DNA from: Flavobacteriaceae bacterium
GTDB lineage: Bacteria; Bacteroidota; Bacteroidia; Flavobacteriales; Flavobacteriaceae
Direction of reading: 5' to 3'
Assembly (NCBI GenBank): GCA_029268555.1
Contig: JAQWNN010000020.1
Location: forward strand, 1-61,719
Length of the DNA: 61,719 nucleotides
Positions 1 to 8,777 of the stretch are shown piece after piece. Below the pieces are notes generated by a model. The model made no database searches and was not told the origin of the DNA. It was given only the letters and a program-made list of their open reading frames with translations. The first letter of the stretch is position 1. Each line of letters begins with the position of its first letter. The position numbers and the translations under genes are program-made.

Positions 1-450
1 GAATTTAGTTTGTTTCCCTCCCCTTTCAAAAATAATATTCAAATATTCTAATTGAGTTTCATTTATGTTTTCAAAAAGAGCAGCTGCTTCTTTCAGATGA
101 TTTAGGGTTGTTTCCCTTAAGTCCTCTAAGGTTGCAGGAGGCTTTAGAGCAGGCCTTAAAGAAGGGATGTTTTTCATTGTATTTAAAATGGTTTTACTCA
201 GGCCATAAATGTGCTGTATGGTTTCCATCATATTTTTTGCTTCACTTGTAGGGCGATAGCTTAGATCTTCGTCTCTAAGACCATCTGTAGCCCAATAATA
301 TCGAAACCCTAACCCTTGAATCATTCTACTGATTGAGGTCCCTGCTGAATATGATTCTGCTGGTGGTTGAATGGATGAAAAAGGAAGCTCTTGTGCCATT
401 GTGGTAAAGGATATTAAAAATATAAGACGTGTAATTCGAACGATATACAT
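1..450 (-). CDS. DinB-like family protein, secreted, 3' end outside the window
   Basis: This reading frame is open from the ATG (reverse complement of 448-450) to the window edge, giving 150 residues without a stop. It is absent from the ORF track because it is partial. The first 20 residues (MYIVRITRLIFLISFTTMAQ) look like a short signal peptide. The region from about residue 35, with GLGFRYYWATDGL, a DLSYRPTSEAKNM stretch and a following IQHIYGLS, resembles the DinB/YfiT four-helix putative metalloenzyme family common in Flavobacteriia; the His in IQHIYGL would be the first metal ligand. The other ligands lie beyond the edge. It is divergent from yciH with about 41 bp between starts. The role is unknown; family assignment is moderately sure. 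Confidence 0.6.
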   Translation of the reverse strand, partial: MYIVRITRLIFLISFTTMAQELPFSSIQPPAESYSAGTSISRMIQGLGFRYYWATDGLRDEDLSYRPTSEAKNMMETIQHIYGLSKTILNTMKNIPSLRPALKPPATLEDLRETTLNHLKEAAALFENINETQLEYLNIIFERGGKQTKF

Positions 451-491
451 GTCTTCTAAATTAGTATTTTAGCAGTAATTACCAATGCCTT

Positions 492-833
492 ATGTCCAAA
501 AAATTAAATAGTTTAGAAGCACTTGCAAATATCCAATTTAAAAACTTAGCTCCAGACCCAGAGCACTTTCCTAAACCTTTACCAGAATTTAAGGCTCAAG
601 AATTAGAAGCTCACTTCAGCAACAAAGGGCGCGCGGGAAAAACGGTTACTATAATTAGGGGATTTGAAGGCAGTATTGATGGGTTGAAAGTATTAGCTAA
701 GAAATTAAAACAAGCAGTTGGTGTAGGAGGAAGTGTAAAAAATAGTGAGATTATAATCCAGGGGAATTATCGGGAACAATTAATCACTATACTCAAAGAA
801 ATGGGACATCGTGTCAAACGGATTGGTGGTTGA
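492..833 (+). CDS. yciH: SUI1/eIF1-like translation initiation factor homolog
   Basis: A 113-residue protein with an SUI1 domain over about residues 45-113. The characteristic core is visible: GKTVTIIRGFEG, LAKKLKQAVGVGGSV, and the terminal QGNYREQLITILKEMGHRVKRIGG. The family is homologous to eukaryotic eIF1 and to E. coli YciH, which is thought to affect start-site discrimination during initiation; the bacterial role is not settled. Length is normal for the family. The ATG at 492 is the first in-frame start. The 3' end overlaps the convergent ung gene by 20 bp, so there is no room for an independent terminator between them. Confidence 0.9.
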   Translation: MSKKLNSLEALANIQFKNLAPDPEHFPKPLPEFKAQELEAHFSNKGRAGKTVTIIRGFEGSIDGLKVLAKKLKQAVGVGGSVKNSEIIIQGNYREQLITILKEMGHRVKRIGG

Positions 834-1527
834 AAGCCTTAAATTTGGTTTGGGTTGCTTCTCTCCATTGAATTGGTATAATACCCCTACCCTTTAAATA
901 ATCATTGCATTGACTGAAGTGTTTATTGCCAAACCAAAATCCACGGTTAGCACTTAAAGGAGAGGGATGCCCACTCGTAAGGATCAAATGTTTTTGTGTG
1001 TTGATAAGCTTAACTTTTTGTTTTGCAAAACCTCCCCATAATAGAAAAACTATGCCTTCTTTTTCTTTTGATAAATATTCGATTACTCGATCTGTAAAAG
1101 TTTCCCACCCTTTATTTTGATGGCTTCCTGCTTGGTGTGCACGAACTGTGAGGGTAGCATTTAATAAAAATACTCCCTGTGATGCCAAGTACTGTAAATT
1201 TCCGCTTTTAGGGACTGGGTAGTTGAGATCATTCTCAATCTCTTTAAAAATATTTTGCAATGACGGCGGATGGGCTATACCTTCTTCTACTGAAAAACAA
1301 AGACCATGTGCCTGACCTACTCCGTGGTAGGGGTCTTGACCTAAAATGACTACTTTTACTGCATCAAATGGACAATTGTCAAAAGCATTGAAAATAAGTG
1401 GACCGGGGGGGAAACAAGATGTCTTGCGATATTCATCTTTGATAAAAGAAATTAAATTTTTAAAGTAGGAGCTTACGAATTCTGAGTGCAATACCTTTTC
1501 CCAACTGGGATGTATTTTAACCTGCAT
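814..1527 (-). CDS. ung: Uracil-DNA glycosylase, family 1
   Basis: Removes uracil from DNA as the first step of base excision repair. At 237 residues it is close to the usual 220-230. The water-activating motif GQDPYHG is present with the catalytic Asp near residue 65, followed by the uracil-binding GLCFSV segment, and the DNA-intercalating loop motif HPSPLS lies near residue 187. The start ATG at 1527 gives a conventional N-terminus (MQVKIHPSWEKVL). It faces yciH and is divergent from mutS2, which begins 38 bp away. Nothing unusual is seen. Confidence 0.97.
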   Translation of the reverse strand: MQVKIHPSWEKVLHSEFVSSYFKNLISFIKDEYRKTSCFPPGPLIFNAFDNCPFDAVKVVILGQDPYHGVGQAHGLCFSVEEGIAHPPSLQNIFKEIENDLNYPVPKSGNLQYLASQGVFLLNATLTVRAHQAGSHQNKGWETFTDRVIEYLSKEKEGIVFLLWGGFAKQKVKLINTQKHLILTSGHPSPLSANRGFWFGNKHFSQCNDYLKGRGIIPIQWREATQTKFKAFNHQSV

Positions 1528-1535
1528 GAATTTAT

Positions 1536-1543
1536 TACTTTTG
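1536..1543 (+). promoter_or_regulatory. Candidate -7 promoter element for mutS2
   Basis: TACTTTTG matches the Bacteroidota housekeeping -7 consensus TANNTTTG. It lies 22 bp before the mutS2 ATG. No clean -33 TTTG was found; a TTTT stands about 18 bp upstream. Prediction by motif and position only. Confidence 0.45.
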
Positions 1544-1565
1544 TAGGGCTAAGTTAAGAAAAACC

Positions 1566-3743
1566 ATGGTTACCATTCCCGACAAAACTATTGAAGATTT
1601 AGAGTATTCAGAAGTACTTAGGCAGTGTGCTGATTTTGCAATAACTTCCATGGGAAAGAAAGTCATCTTTGGTTTAAAACCGCAAACTAATAACGCTGTT
1701 GTACTTAACAATTTGCAAATGACCTCTGAATATTGCGCCTCTTTTGATAATGAAAATCGAATTCCTAATCATGGATTTGAAGATATCTCATCCTACTTCA
1801 CTTTGCTAAAAATAGAGAATAGTGTACTGGAGTTAGAAGCGTTTCGAAATTTGGCTCAGAATACAGAAATAACTAATACTTTAATTCGTTTTTTAGGGAA
1901 ATTTAAAACCTACTACCCTACCCTTTATTCATTAACAGAGTCTCTATATGAAGAAAAAGAGATTAAACCTAGGGTCGATAGAGTGATCGATCGATTTGGC
2001 AAAGTGCGCAGTGATGCATCTGATAAACTTTACAATATCAGAAAACAAATGCAGCAATTAAAGGGGAAAATCAGTAGCAGCTTCAACAAGGCTCTCAGTC
2101 AATTCAGTAATGCCGATTATTTGGACGATATCCGTGAATCAGTAATTGAAAACCGACGTGTCTTGGCAGTGAAAGCAATGTATCGCCGAAAAGTTAAAGG
2201 TGCTATTATGGGAAGCTCAAAAACAGGAAGTATCGTTTTTATAGAGCCCGAAGCTACAAATGCTCAGACTAGAGAATTACAAAATCTTGAATTTGAAGAA
2301 GGAGAAGAGATTAAAAAGATTTTAAGTCAGTTAACTGATTTTTTTAGACCTTACCTCCCCTACCTTGAGCTTCAACACGTTTTTTTATTGGAGTTGGATA
2401 TTATCCATGCCAAATCGAGTTACGCTAAGGAAATTGATGGTATTCTTCCTGTAATTAATCAAGAAGATCGACAAATAGTTTATAAAAAAGCTTATCATCC
2501 ATTGTTATTACAAGCAAATAAATTGGAAAATAAGGTCACTCATCCTCAAGACTTGGACATGGACCCAGAAAATAGAATTATTGTCATATCAGGTCCTAAT
2601 GCAGGAGGCAAAAGTATTACTCTTAAAACGGTTGGTTTGTTACAGCTTATGCTCCAAAGCGGAATGTTAATTCCTGTTCATGAACGCTCTAAAGCAGTAT
2701 TATTTTCTCAGGTACTTACAGACATTGGCGACAACCAATCAATAGAAAATCATTTGAGTACCTATTCCTATCGACTCAAGAATATGAAGTATTTTTTGAG
2801 AAAATGCAACGCAAATACTCTTTTTTTAATAGATGAATTTGGGACAGGTTCTGACCCTGAATTGGGAGGTGCCTTGGCTGAAGTAATGTTAGAAAATTTT
2901 TATGAACGTAATGCTTTTGGACTTATTACCACACATTACTCCAACCTAAAGGCACTTGCGAATGAGCTTCCAGCTATGGTCAATGCCAATATGCAATTTG
3001 ACAATAAAACTCTTGAGCCTATTTTTAAATTGGTTATGGGTGAAGCAGGAAGTTCATTTACTTTTGAAGTAGCTCAAAAGAATGGACTGCCTTTTAGTTT
3101 AATAAATCGAGCAAAAAAGAAAATTGAGCGGGGAAAAGTTCGCTTTGATGCAACGATAGCAAAACTCCAAAAGGAGCGTTCTGCAATGATGAAAACAGGC
3201 CAGTCGTTGAAAGAGAAAGAAAGCAAAGCAAAAACGGAATCTGATAAAATGGAAAACATAAATGCGAAGCTCAAAGCAAAGCTAACCAGTTATCAAGAGC
3301 TTTTTGATCACAATCAGCGAATGATTGTATTGGGTAATAAATTCAATGAATTATCAGAACGTTATTTTATAAACAATAAAAAACGACCCCTAGTTGCAGA
3401 AGTACTCCGTTTAGTTGAAACCGAAAATGCAAAACGAAATCGTAAAACAGCTGCTGTAGCTAAAAAAGAACGTGAACAAAAGAAAAAGTTAAACGAGGAA
3501 GTTGAAAAGGACTTAGCAAAAGTACTTCAGGAAAATAAAAGACAAAAAAAACAACCCATGGTAGCAATAAAGTCAAAACCCAAGTTATATGTTGGAGATC
3601 AAGTACGTCTCTTTGATGGACGCTCTATAGGTAGTATTGATTCAATTGAGAAGCAAAAAGCTATTGTTAATTATGGTGCGTTTACCACCCAAGTAAGTTT
3701 AGATCTTCTTGAATTAGTCAAGTCTGTTAAAAAAGTCAAATGA
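1566..3743 (+). CDS. mutS2: MutS2-family ATPase without a C-terminal Smr domain
   Basis: A 725-residue MutS2-type protein. It has the MutS core clamp region, a Walker A GPNAGGKS near residue 344, a Walker B/signature DEFGTGSDPELGGALAE near 430, then a long charged coiled coil (about 510-660) and a KOW-like segment (LYVGDQVRLFDGRSIG) near the end. It stops there, whereas MutS2 of Bacillus is about 785 residues and ends in an Smr nuclease domain. Known roles of the family are suppression of homologous recombination and, in Bacillus, rescue of collided ribosomes. Without Smr the protein may act only as the ATPase/clamp. The stop overlaps the next gene's ATG (ATGA), indicating translational coupling. 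Confidence 0.9.
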   Translation: MVTIPDKTIEDLEYSEVLRQCADFAITSMGKKVIFGLKPQTNNAVVLNNLQMTSEYCASFDNENRIPNHGFEDISSYFTLLKIENSVLELEAFRNLAQNTEITNTLIRFLGKFKTYYPTLYSLTESLYEEKEIKPRVDRVIDRFGKVRSDASDKLYNIRKQMQQLKGKISSSFNKALSQFSNADYLDDIRESVIENRRVLAVKAMYRRKVKGAIMGSSKTGSIVFIEPEATNAQTRELQNLEFEEGEEIKKILSQLTDFFRPYLPYLELQHVFLLELDIIHAKSSYAKEIDGILPVINQEDRQIVYKKAYHPLLLQANKLENKVTHPQDLDMDPENRIIVISGPNAGGKSITLKTVGLLQLMLQSGMLIPVHERSKAVLFSQVLTDIGDNQSIENHLSTYSYRLKNMKYFLRKCNANTLFLIDEFGTGSDPELGGALAEVMLENFYERNAFGLITTHYSNLKALANELPAMVNANMQFDNKTLEPIFKLVMGEAGSSFTFEVAQKNGLPFSLINRAKKKIERGKVRFDATIAKLQKERSAMMKTGQSLKEKESKAKTESDKMENINAKLKAKLTSYQELFDHNQRMIVLGNKFNELSERYFINNKKRPLVAEVLRLVETENAKRNRKTAAVAKKEREQKKKLNEEVEKDLAKVLQENKRQKKQPMVAIKSKPKLYVGDQVRLFDGRSIGSIDSIEKQKAIVNYGAFTTQVSLDLLELVKSVKKVK

Positions 3744-4138
3744 AAAAAGTCATTATCTTTTATGACGGTTATTGTGTGCTATGTAATTCTTGGGTAAGAA
3801 AACTATGCCAATGGGATCGAAGTGATCGACTTCGCTTTGCTCCTTTAGATAGTCCCCTAGCAGACGAGATGTTTAAAAAAACAGGTTTTGATTCCTCTAC
3901 ATTGGATTCTGTACTTGTATGGGACCAACAAAGTAATCCTTTGGTAGAATCTGCTGCTGTTTATAGAGTTTTAAGAATGTTGGGAGGGTTTTCGCGCCTC
4001 GTTTTTATATTTAAACTAGTGCCAATTAAATTTCAAAATTGGATTTATAGATATATTGCAAAAAGAAGATATCGATGGTTTGGGAAAAACAAAACGTGTC
4101 CAATTCCCGAAGTTGATATAAGACATAAATTTTTATAA
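3740..4138 (+). CDS. DUF393 / DCC-motif putative thiol-disulfide oxidoreductase
   Basis: A 132-residue protein starting MKKVIIFYDGYCVLCNSWV. The DGxCxxC pattern (DGYCVLC, residues 9-15) defines the DCC family (DUF393), which is predicted to have a thioredoxin-like fold. A conserved Ser-Ala-Ala-Val-Tyr (SAAVYRVL) segment follows, and the protein ends with a basic region containing WFGKNKTCP. Function is known only by family prediction. The gene overlaps mutS2 by 4 bp (ATGA), so the two are probably co-transcribed, but no functional link is evident. Confidence 0.85.
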   Translation: MKKVIIFYDGYCVLCNSWVRKLCQWDRSDRLRFAPLDSPLADEMFKKTGFDSSTLDSVLVWDQQSNPLVESAAVYRVLRMLGGFSRLVFIFKLVPIKFQNWIYRYIAKRRYRWFGKNKTCPIPEVDIRHKFL

Positions 4139-4153
4139 TTTTAATTATGTATC

Positions 4154-4660
4154 ATGTAAAATCTAATAAAAACTTCAGTAAAAGAATTTAAAAAATTTAT
4201 TAGCCGAGGAAATGTTATCGATTTGGCAGTAGGTTTAATTTTAGCAACCTATTTTGGTGCCATAGTAAAATCAATAGTAAATGATATAATTATGCCCACC
4301 TTAGGTGTGCTCATTGGAGGAGTTGACTTTTCGTCATTAAAAATTATTGTTCAACAAGCTCACGATAATCAGGATGAAGTAGCGGTCAATTATGGAGTTT
4401 TCATAAATCATATTCTAACATTTTTGGTAGTTAGTGCTTCAATATTTATTGCTGTCAAATTATATAACAAGCTGCAGGATCAGCTTATTAAAGAGGAAAC
4501 TATACCAGTTTCAACTCCACCTTCAAAAGAGCAAGTTTTATTAACTGAAATTCGCGACCTACTAAAAAATAAATTACTTCAGCTTCCCAATAGATTTTCC
4601 TACAATCATAGAAACTGCTGCGTCACCAGTCACATTAACTATTGTCCTACACATATCTAA
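4154..4660 (+). pseudogene. mscL: Large-conductance mechanosensitive channel MscL, TAA at codon 2
   Basis: MscL is an osmotic release channel of the inner membrane. The ORF track begins at a TTG (4223), but family homology clearly extends upstream: KTSVKEFKKFISRGNVIDLAVG is the normal MscL N-terminus with the conserved RGNVIDLAVG. Reading back in frame gives ATG TAA AAT CTA ATA AAA, so the natural ATG (4154) is followed at once by a stop at 4157-4159. An A in place of the first T would give MKNLIKTSVKEF. TM1 is about residues 27-52 and TM2 lies around the LTFLVVSASIFIAVKLY segment. The reading frame also runs 87 bp into the convergent symporter gene after the usual end EIRDLLKN. The gene may be inactivated, use a weak downstream start, or contain a sequence error. 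Confidence 0.75.
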
Positions 4661-5836
4661 GGGACGATCAATTGCAAAAATTAAGGCCAAACCGGCTTCG
4701 GGTATACCTGCTTGAGCTAAAACAATCACAAGCATAACGATTCCCGCACTTGGAACCGCTGCAGTTCCAATAGAAGCTAAGGTTGCTGTAAATACAATGC
4801 CTAGTTGTGCACTTAAATTTAAATCCAAACCGAAGGCTTGTGCAATAAATACAGCTGCAACACCTTGATAAACAGATGTTCCGTCCATATTGATTGTGGC
4901 TCCAATAGGAAGCACAAAACTTGCAACTTCTTCGTCTACTCCAAGGTTTTCCTCAACACACTCCATTGTTACAGGCAAGGTTGCTGCACTTGAACTGGTA
5001 GAAAACGCAAGTAATTGTGCTGGGGCAATTCCTTTCATAAAAAAATCAATTTTTTTACCTGTAAGCACTCGAACTACTATTATGTAGAGAATAATCATTG
5101 CAACCAAACCCAAAAGCAATGTAATTGCATAAAGCGCAAGAGCTTGAAATAATTCTAAACTTGGTGCTTCGACAACCAAGGCTGCTAATAATGCAAATAC
5201 TCCATAAGGAGCTCCAAGCATAATTAAATCAATAAGTTTGAGGATAACTGCATTAAATGAATCAAAGAATTTTTTAATAGGTTTAATTTTTTTGAAGGGA
5301 AGTAAAATCATTCCTATTCCAAAAAACAATGCAAAAAAGATTACTTGTAACATGTTTCTATTGTTAGATGTTGCTAAAAATATATTGGAAGGAACCATTT
5401 CTACTAGTGCGTTAAGTGGTCCTGCTTCTTTTTGTTTGGCAGCGGCGGCTTGTTTTTCTTCTGTATTTGTAGAATATGCCTCAACAAGTTCATTACGAGT
5501 TTCAACACTGATTGATTTTCCAGGTTGAATTATATTAACCAAAATAAGACCAATAGTAACCGCGGTAAGTGTTGTAATTAAATAAGTTAATATAGTCCTA
5601 CCTCCCATTTGAGATAACTTGGAGATGTCCTTTAAATCAGAAACACCTTTAATAAGCGAAGCTAGAATCAAAGGCATCGCAATCAACTTAAGTAGATTAA
5701 TGAAAATAGTCCCAAAAGGTTTAATGTAATTTTTAATAAATTCAGAACCATTTGGAATAAAAGATAAGAATGCTCCAAAAAGAACACCTAAAGCCATACC
5801 AATTAAAATTTTCCAGTGTAAGGCAAGTTTTGTCAT
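4574..5836 (-). CDS. Dicarboxylate/amino acid:cation symporter (DAACS, GltP type)
   Basis: Inner-membrane sodium- or proton-coupled transporter of glutamate, aspartate or C4-dicarboxylates; the exact substrate cannot be read from sequence. Family signatures are present: the serine-rich reentrant loop (AFSTSSSAATLPVT), the NMDGT motif (TINMDGTSVYQG) and the terminal DRPLDMCRTIVNVTGDA segment. The ORF track starts at 5890 inside aroC, but MTKLALHWKILIGMALG, the conventional N-terminus, begins at 5836, 13 bp after the aroC stop; I prefer this start, giving 420 residues, the normal length. It is probably co-transcribed with aroC. It overlaps the mscL reading frame at its 3' end. Confidence 0.88.
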   Translation of the reverse strand: MTKLALHWKILIGMALGVLFGAFLSFIPNGSEFIKNYIKPFGTIFINLLKLIAMPLILASLIKGVSDLKDISKLSQMGGRTILTYLITTLTAVTIGLILVNIIQPGKSISVETRNELVEAYSTNTEEKQAAAAKQKEAGPLNALVEMVPSNIFLATSNNRNMLQVIFFALFFGIGMILLPFKKIKPIKKFFDSFNAVILKLIDLIMLGAPYGVFALLAALVVEAPSLELFQALALYAITLLLGLVAMIILYIIVVRVLTGKKIDFFMKGIAPAQLLAFSTSSSAATLPVTMECVEENLGVDEEVASFVLPIGATINMDGTSVYQGVAAVFIAQAFGLDLNLSAQLGIVFTATLASIGTAAVPSAGIVMLVIVLAQAGIPEAGLALIFAIDRPLDMCRTIVNVTGDAAVSMIVGKSIGKLK

Positions 5837-5849
5837 TTTCAATTTATAG

Positions 5850-6914
5850 CTAAATTTTATTTGTCCGTTTGAGTAGTTTGAAATCAGCAAGTACTAATGC
5901 TGCCATAGCTTCAACTATTGGAACCGCTCTAGGAACTACACATGGGTCATGTCTTCCTTTACCTTGTATCTCAACTGAATCACCCTTAGAATTAATCGTT
6001 TCTTGATTTTGCATAATGGTTGCAACAGGTTTAAAAGCAACGTTGAAATATATATCCATTCCGTTTGAAATTCCTCCTTGAATACCACCAGAATAATTTG
6101 TTTTTGTACTTCCGTCTGAATTAAATAAATCATTATGTTCACTTCCTTTTTTTTGAGTACCCAGAAATCCACTTCCGTACTCAAATCCCTTCACTGCATT
6201 AATTGAAAGCATAGCTTTACCTAGCTCAGCGTGTAATTTATTAAAAACAGGTTCTCCAAGCCCAGTAGGAACATTTTTAATTACACATGTTACTATACCT
6301 CCTATAGTATTTCCTTCTTTACGAATTCTTTTGATTAAACTTATCATTTCAGAGGCCATTTTACTATCTGGACAGCGAACAATATTTTCTTCTATTTTTG
6401 ATAGATCAACTTCTGAAGGGCTTGATTTTAATTTTAATGGCCCTACTGCGGAAACATAGGCATTTATCGTTAAAGGTGCTAAGAATTGCTTAGCAATAGA
6501 ACCTGCCACAACTCTACTTGCAGTTTCACGCGCAGAGCTTCTTCCTCCACCTCGATAGTCTCTTATGCCAAATTTTTCATCATAAACGTAATCAGCATGA
6601 GATGGACGATAGCTATTTTTAATATGAGAATAATCTTTAGATTTTTGATTTGTATTGTATATAGCAAAACCAATGGGAGTTCCTGTAGTTTTACCTTCAA
6701 AAATTCCAGAAAAAAAGTTAACTTCATCTGGTTCTTTTCTTTGTGTTACAATTGAAGATTGACCAGGTTTTCTTCGATCTAAGTCTTTTTGTATTTCATC
6801 TAAATCAATTTCAATTCCAGAAGGGCACCCATCGATAACACCACCAATTGATGGACCATGTGATTCTCCAAAAGTTGAAAGTTTAAATAGTGACCCAAAA
6901 ATATTACCAGACAT
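5850..6914 (-). CDS. aroC: Chorismate synthase
   Basis: Catalyses the last step of the shikimate pathway, EPSP to chorismate, using reduced FMN. At 354 residues it is full length. Signatures include the N-terminal [18 protein letters not shown], the central [16 protein letters not shown], and the C-terminal [20 protein letters not shown]. The ATG at 6914 gives the canonical start MSGNIFG. The dicarboxylate-type symporter follows after 13 bp. Another shikimate-pathway gene, aroK, lies far away at the other end of the window, so the pathway is not organised as one operon here. Confidence 0.97.
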   Translation of the reverse strand: MSGNIFGSLFKLSTFGESHGPSIGGVIDGCPSGIEIDLDEIQKDLDRRKPGQSSIVTQRKEPDEVNFFSGIFEGKTTGTPIGFAIYNTNQKSKDYSHIKNSYRPSHADYVYDEKFGIRDYRGGGRSSARETASRVVAGSIAKQFLAPLTINAYVSAVGPLKLKSSPSEVDLSKIEENIVRCPDSKMASEMISLIKRIRKEGNTIGGIVTCVIKNVPTGLGEPVFNKLHAELGKAMLSINAVKGFEYGSGFLGTQKKGSEHNDLFNSDGSTKTNYSGGIQGGISNGMDIYFNVAFKPVATIMQNQETINSKGDSVEIQGKGRHDPCVVPRAVPIVEAMAALVLADFKLLKRTNKI

Positions 6915-6989
6915 ATTAATAAATATATTTATATCAAATATAAAGCTTTAAGGTTTATTTTGTATTTAAAAGTAGCTTAGAGTTTATTA

Positions 6990-8681
6990 TTAAGCCCAGT
7001 TTTTATTTTTACTTGTTTTTCCAATTCCAGCGTTAAATCCATTAGTAGGATCAAGTTCTTTATAAAAATCTTTTAACGATTGTTTTGCAGTATATTCATG
7101 TCCAACATTGTGTTCTGCAGGATATTCTGCACCTCTTTTATCATATATTTTTAAAAGTTCAGTTTTCAATTTTTCTCCATCAACACCTTTTTTCACTATA
7201 TAATTTTGGTGAAGCACATGACAAAATAAATGACCATAGTATAGCTTAATTTCGAACATCTCATCGATTTCTCTTGGCAGCTTCTCAAACCATTTCTTTT
7301 CGTTTCTAGGAAATGCAATGTCAAGTGACATCATTTCACCATGTCTTTTAGAATTAAGAATATGATACCTTCCAATTGCACTAGCAGATACAAACCTATG
7401 TAGAGATGCTTTTTTTGATTCAAAATCATTGCACTCAAAATAATCGCCATCACAATCTTCAAAAACTTTACTAAAATAATTCCTTGCCTCATTAATTCCT
7501 TCGTCTGACATCTCGATAATCCAATGATGTTTGTATAAATCTCTAAATTTTTCCATTCTTTTTGGTAAATGATTTGGAAAAAAATTACTTAAAAATTGCA
7601 TTAATCTGTCTGAGAAGTTATTGGGTAGAAATTTGAGTTTTCCCGCAATATTATCAACCTTTCTTTTTAGTTCAAATAAAGTTGGCAAAAATTTGGTGCC
7701 TAATCTCTCAATAACTAAAAAAGTGTCTTTACTGTATTTTTTTGCTGCGTCATAACAGTCTCTATGTAAATAATCGCCAAGTGTTGGAAGTGTTTTAAAT
7801 TTTGAAAGAATATCTCGACGTATTTTCCAAAAAACATCGGGATCATTACTGCCAACGTAGAACACTTTATTTTTAATTGGTGAAAGATAGGTGTCTAATC
7901 GAACAGCAAAAACTGCTATTTTTCCTGCACTTCCAGACGCTCCATGTAATAGTCTAATATCAGAATTAAATCTTGCTGGAGTGTTTTTATTAATTTGTCT
8001 GACAATTTTGGAGTATTTGTCATCAGATCCCAGTTTATTAGTATTTAGGATGTCTGATTTTTTATAATTTTGATTTTGAAGATTATCTAAAATTTCTTCT
8101 GGATTTGAACCTAAATTAATATCTAATTCATTAACAAGTTCTAACTTACCATCCTTATCAATTCTAGCATATAATGCCATTTCGGTGTATGACGGTCCTC
8201 TTTGAACTAAAGAACCTCCAGCATTATTACAAATTCCCCCAATGATTGACGCACCTATTGAGGTAGATCCAATTATTGAGTGAGGTTCTCTGCCTAAAGG
8301 TTTTAATTTTTTTTCTAAATCATACAGAGTACTTCCTGTTAAACCAACTATTTGTGAACCTTTATTAATAATATGAATACTGTTGATTCGCATTGTATTA
8401 AGAATCACTATAGGTCTATCATAGTTATCTCCAAAAGGAGTTGAACCACCAGTTAGACCAGTGTTAGCTGCTTGCATTATAACTATTATATTCTCTTTGA
8501 TACATATCTGCAAAATCTTCCATATATCAATCAATTTAACAGGTTTTAATACTGCTAATGCGTTTCCAGCTCCATAACGCCAACCTTTTGAATGTGGTAA
8601 TTTATTCCATTCTGAAGTAAGAACATTCTGATCTCCTATTAGTATTTTAAATTTATCAATAACATTTTTATTTTTCATCAT
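6990..8681 (-). CDS. dld: Quinone-dependent D-lactate dehydrogenase, membrane-associated
   Basis: FAD flavoprotein that oxidises D-lactate to pyruvate and passes electrons to quinone at the inner membrane. The 563 residues compare with 571 in E. coli Dld and match it along the whole length as I remember it: the FAD-binding MQAANTGLTGGSTP, LGREPHSIIGS, ICNNAGGSLVQRGPSYTEM, and the C-terminal membrane-binding part with YYGHLFCHVLHQNYIVKKGVD and RGAEYPAEHNVGH. MM at the start leaves a one-codon uncertainty. An inverted repeat lies just upstream (8690-8711). This E. coli-type enzyme is better known from Proteobacteria, so transfer is possible; base composition is not visibly different from the neighbours. 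Confidence 0.95.
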   Translation of the reverse strand: MMKNKNVIDKFKILIGDQNVLTSEWNKLPHSKGWRYGAGNALAVLKPVKLIDIWKILQICIKENIIVIMQAANTGLTGGSTPFGDNYDRPIVILNTMRINSIHIINKGSQIVGLTGSTLYDLEKKLKPLGREPHSIIGSTSIGASIIGGICNNAGGSLVQRGPSYTEMALYARIDKDGKLELVNELDINLGSNPEEILDNLQNQNYKKSDILNTNKLGSDDKYSKIVRQINKNTPARFNSDIRLLHGASGSAGKIAVFAVRLDTYLSPIKNKVFYVGSNDPDVFWKIRRDILSKFKTLPTLGDYLHRDCYDAAKKYSKDTFLVIERLGTKFLPTLFELKRKVDNIAGKLKFLPNNFSDRLMQFLSNFFPNHLPKRMEKFRDLYKHHWIIEMSDEGINEARNYFSKVFEDCDGDYFECNDFESKKASLHRFVSASAIGRYHILNSKRHGEMMSLDIAFPRNEKKWFEKLPREIDEMFEIKLYYGHLFCHVLHQNYIVKKGVDGEKLKTELLKIYDKRGAEYPAEHNVGHEYTAKQSLKDFYKELDPTNGFNAGIGKTSKNKNWA

Positions 8682-8689
8682 CTATGAAA

Positions 8690-8711
8690 AGTATTCTATT
8701 TATAGAATACT
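8690..8711. promoter_or_regulatory. Perfect 9-bp inverted repeat upstream of dld
   Basis: AGTATTCTA and TAGAATACT flank a 4-base TTTA spacer. The repeat ends 8 bp before the dld start codon and lies between the divergent dld and thioredoxin-lipoprotein genes. It has no U tract in the dld direction, so an operator or 5' UTR hairpin is more likely than a terminator. The binding protein is unknown. Confidence 0.45.
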
Positions 8712-8750
8712 AAAATAAGGATAAGTTCTCCATGTTTATTTACAATTACG

Positions 8751-8758
8751 TAAATTTG
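8751..8758 (+). promoter_or_regulatory. Candidate -7 promoter element for the thioredoxin lipoprotein
   Basis: TAAATTTG is an exact TANNTTTG match. A transcript starting 5-8 bp downstream would begin at or after the first in-frame ATG (8763), which favours the second ATG at 8778 as the true translation start. Confidence 0.45.
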
Positions 8759-8777
8759 TAAAATGATATTAAAATCC

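Noticed and set aside
4890-5528. Plus-strand ORFs inside the symporter gene (4890-5087 and 5238-5528)
   Set aside because: They are antisense shadows of a well-supported minus-strand CDS and show no recognisable domain.
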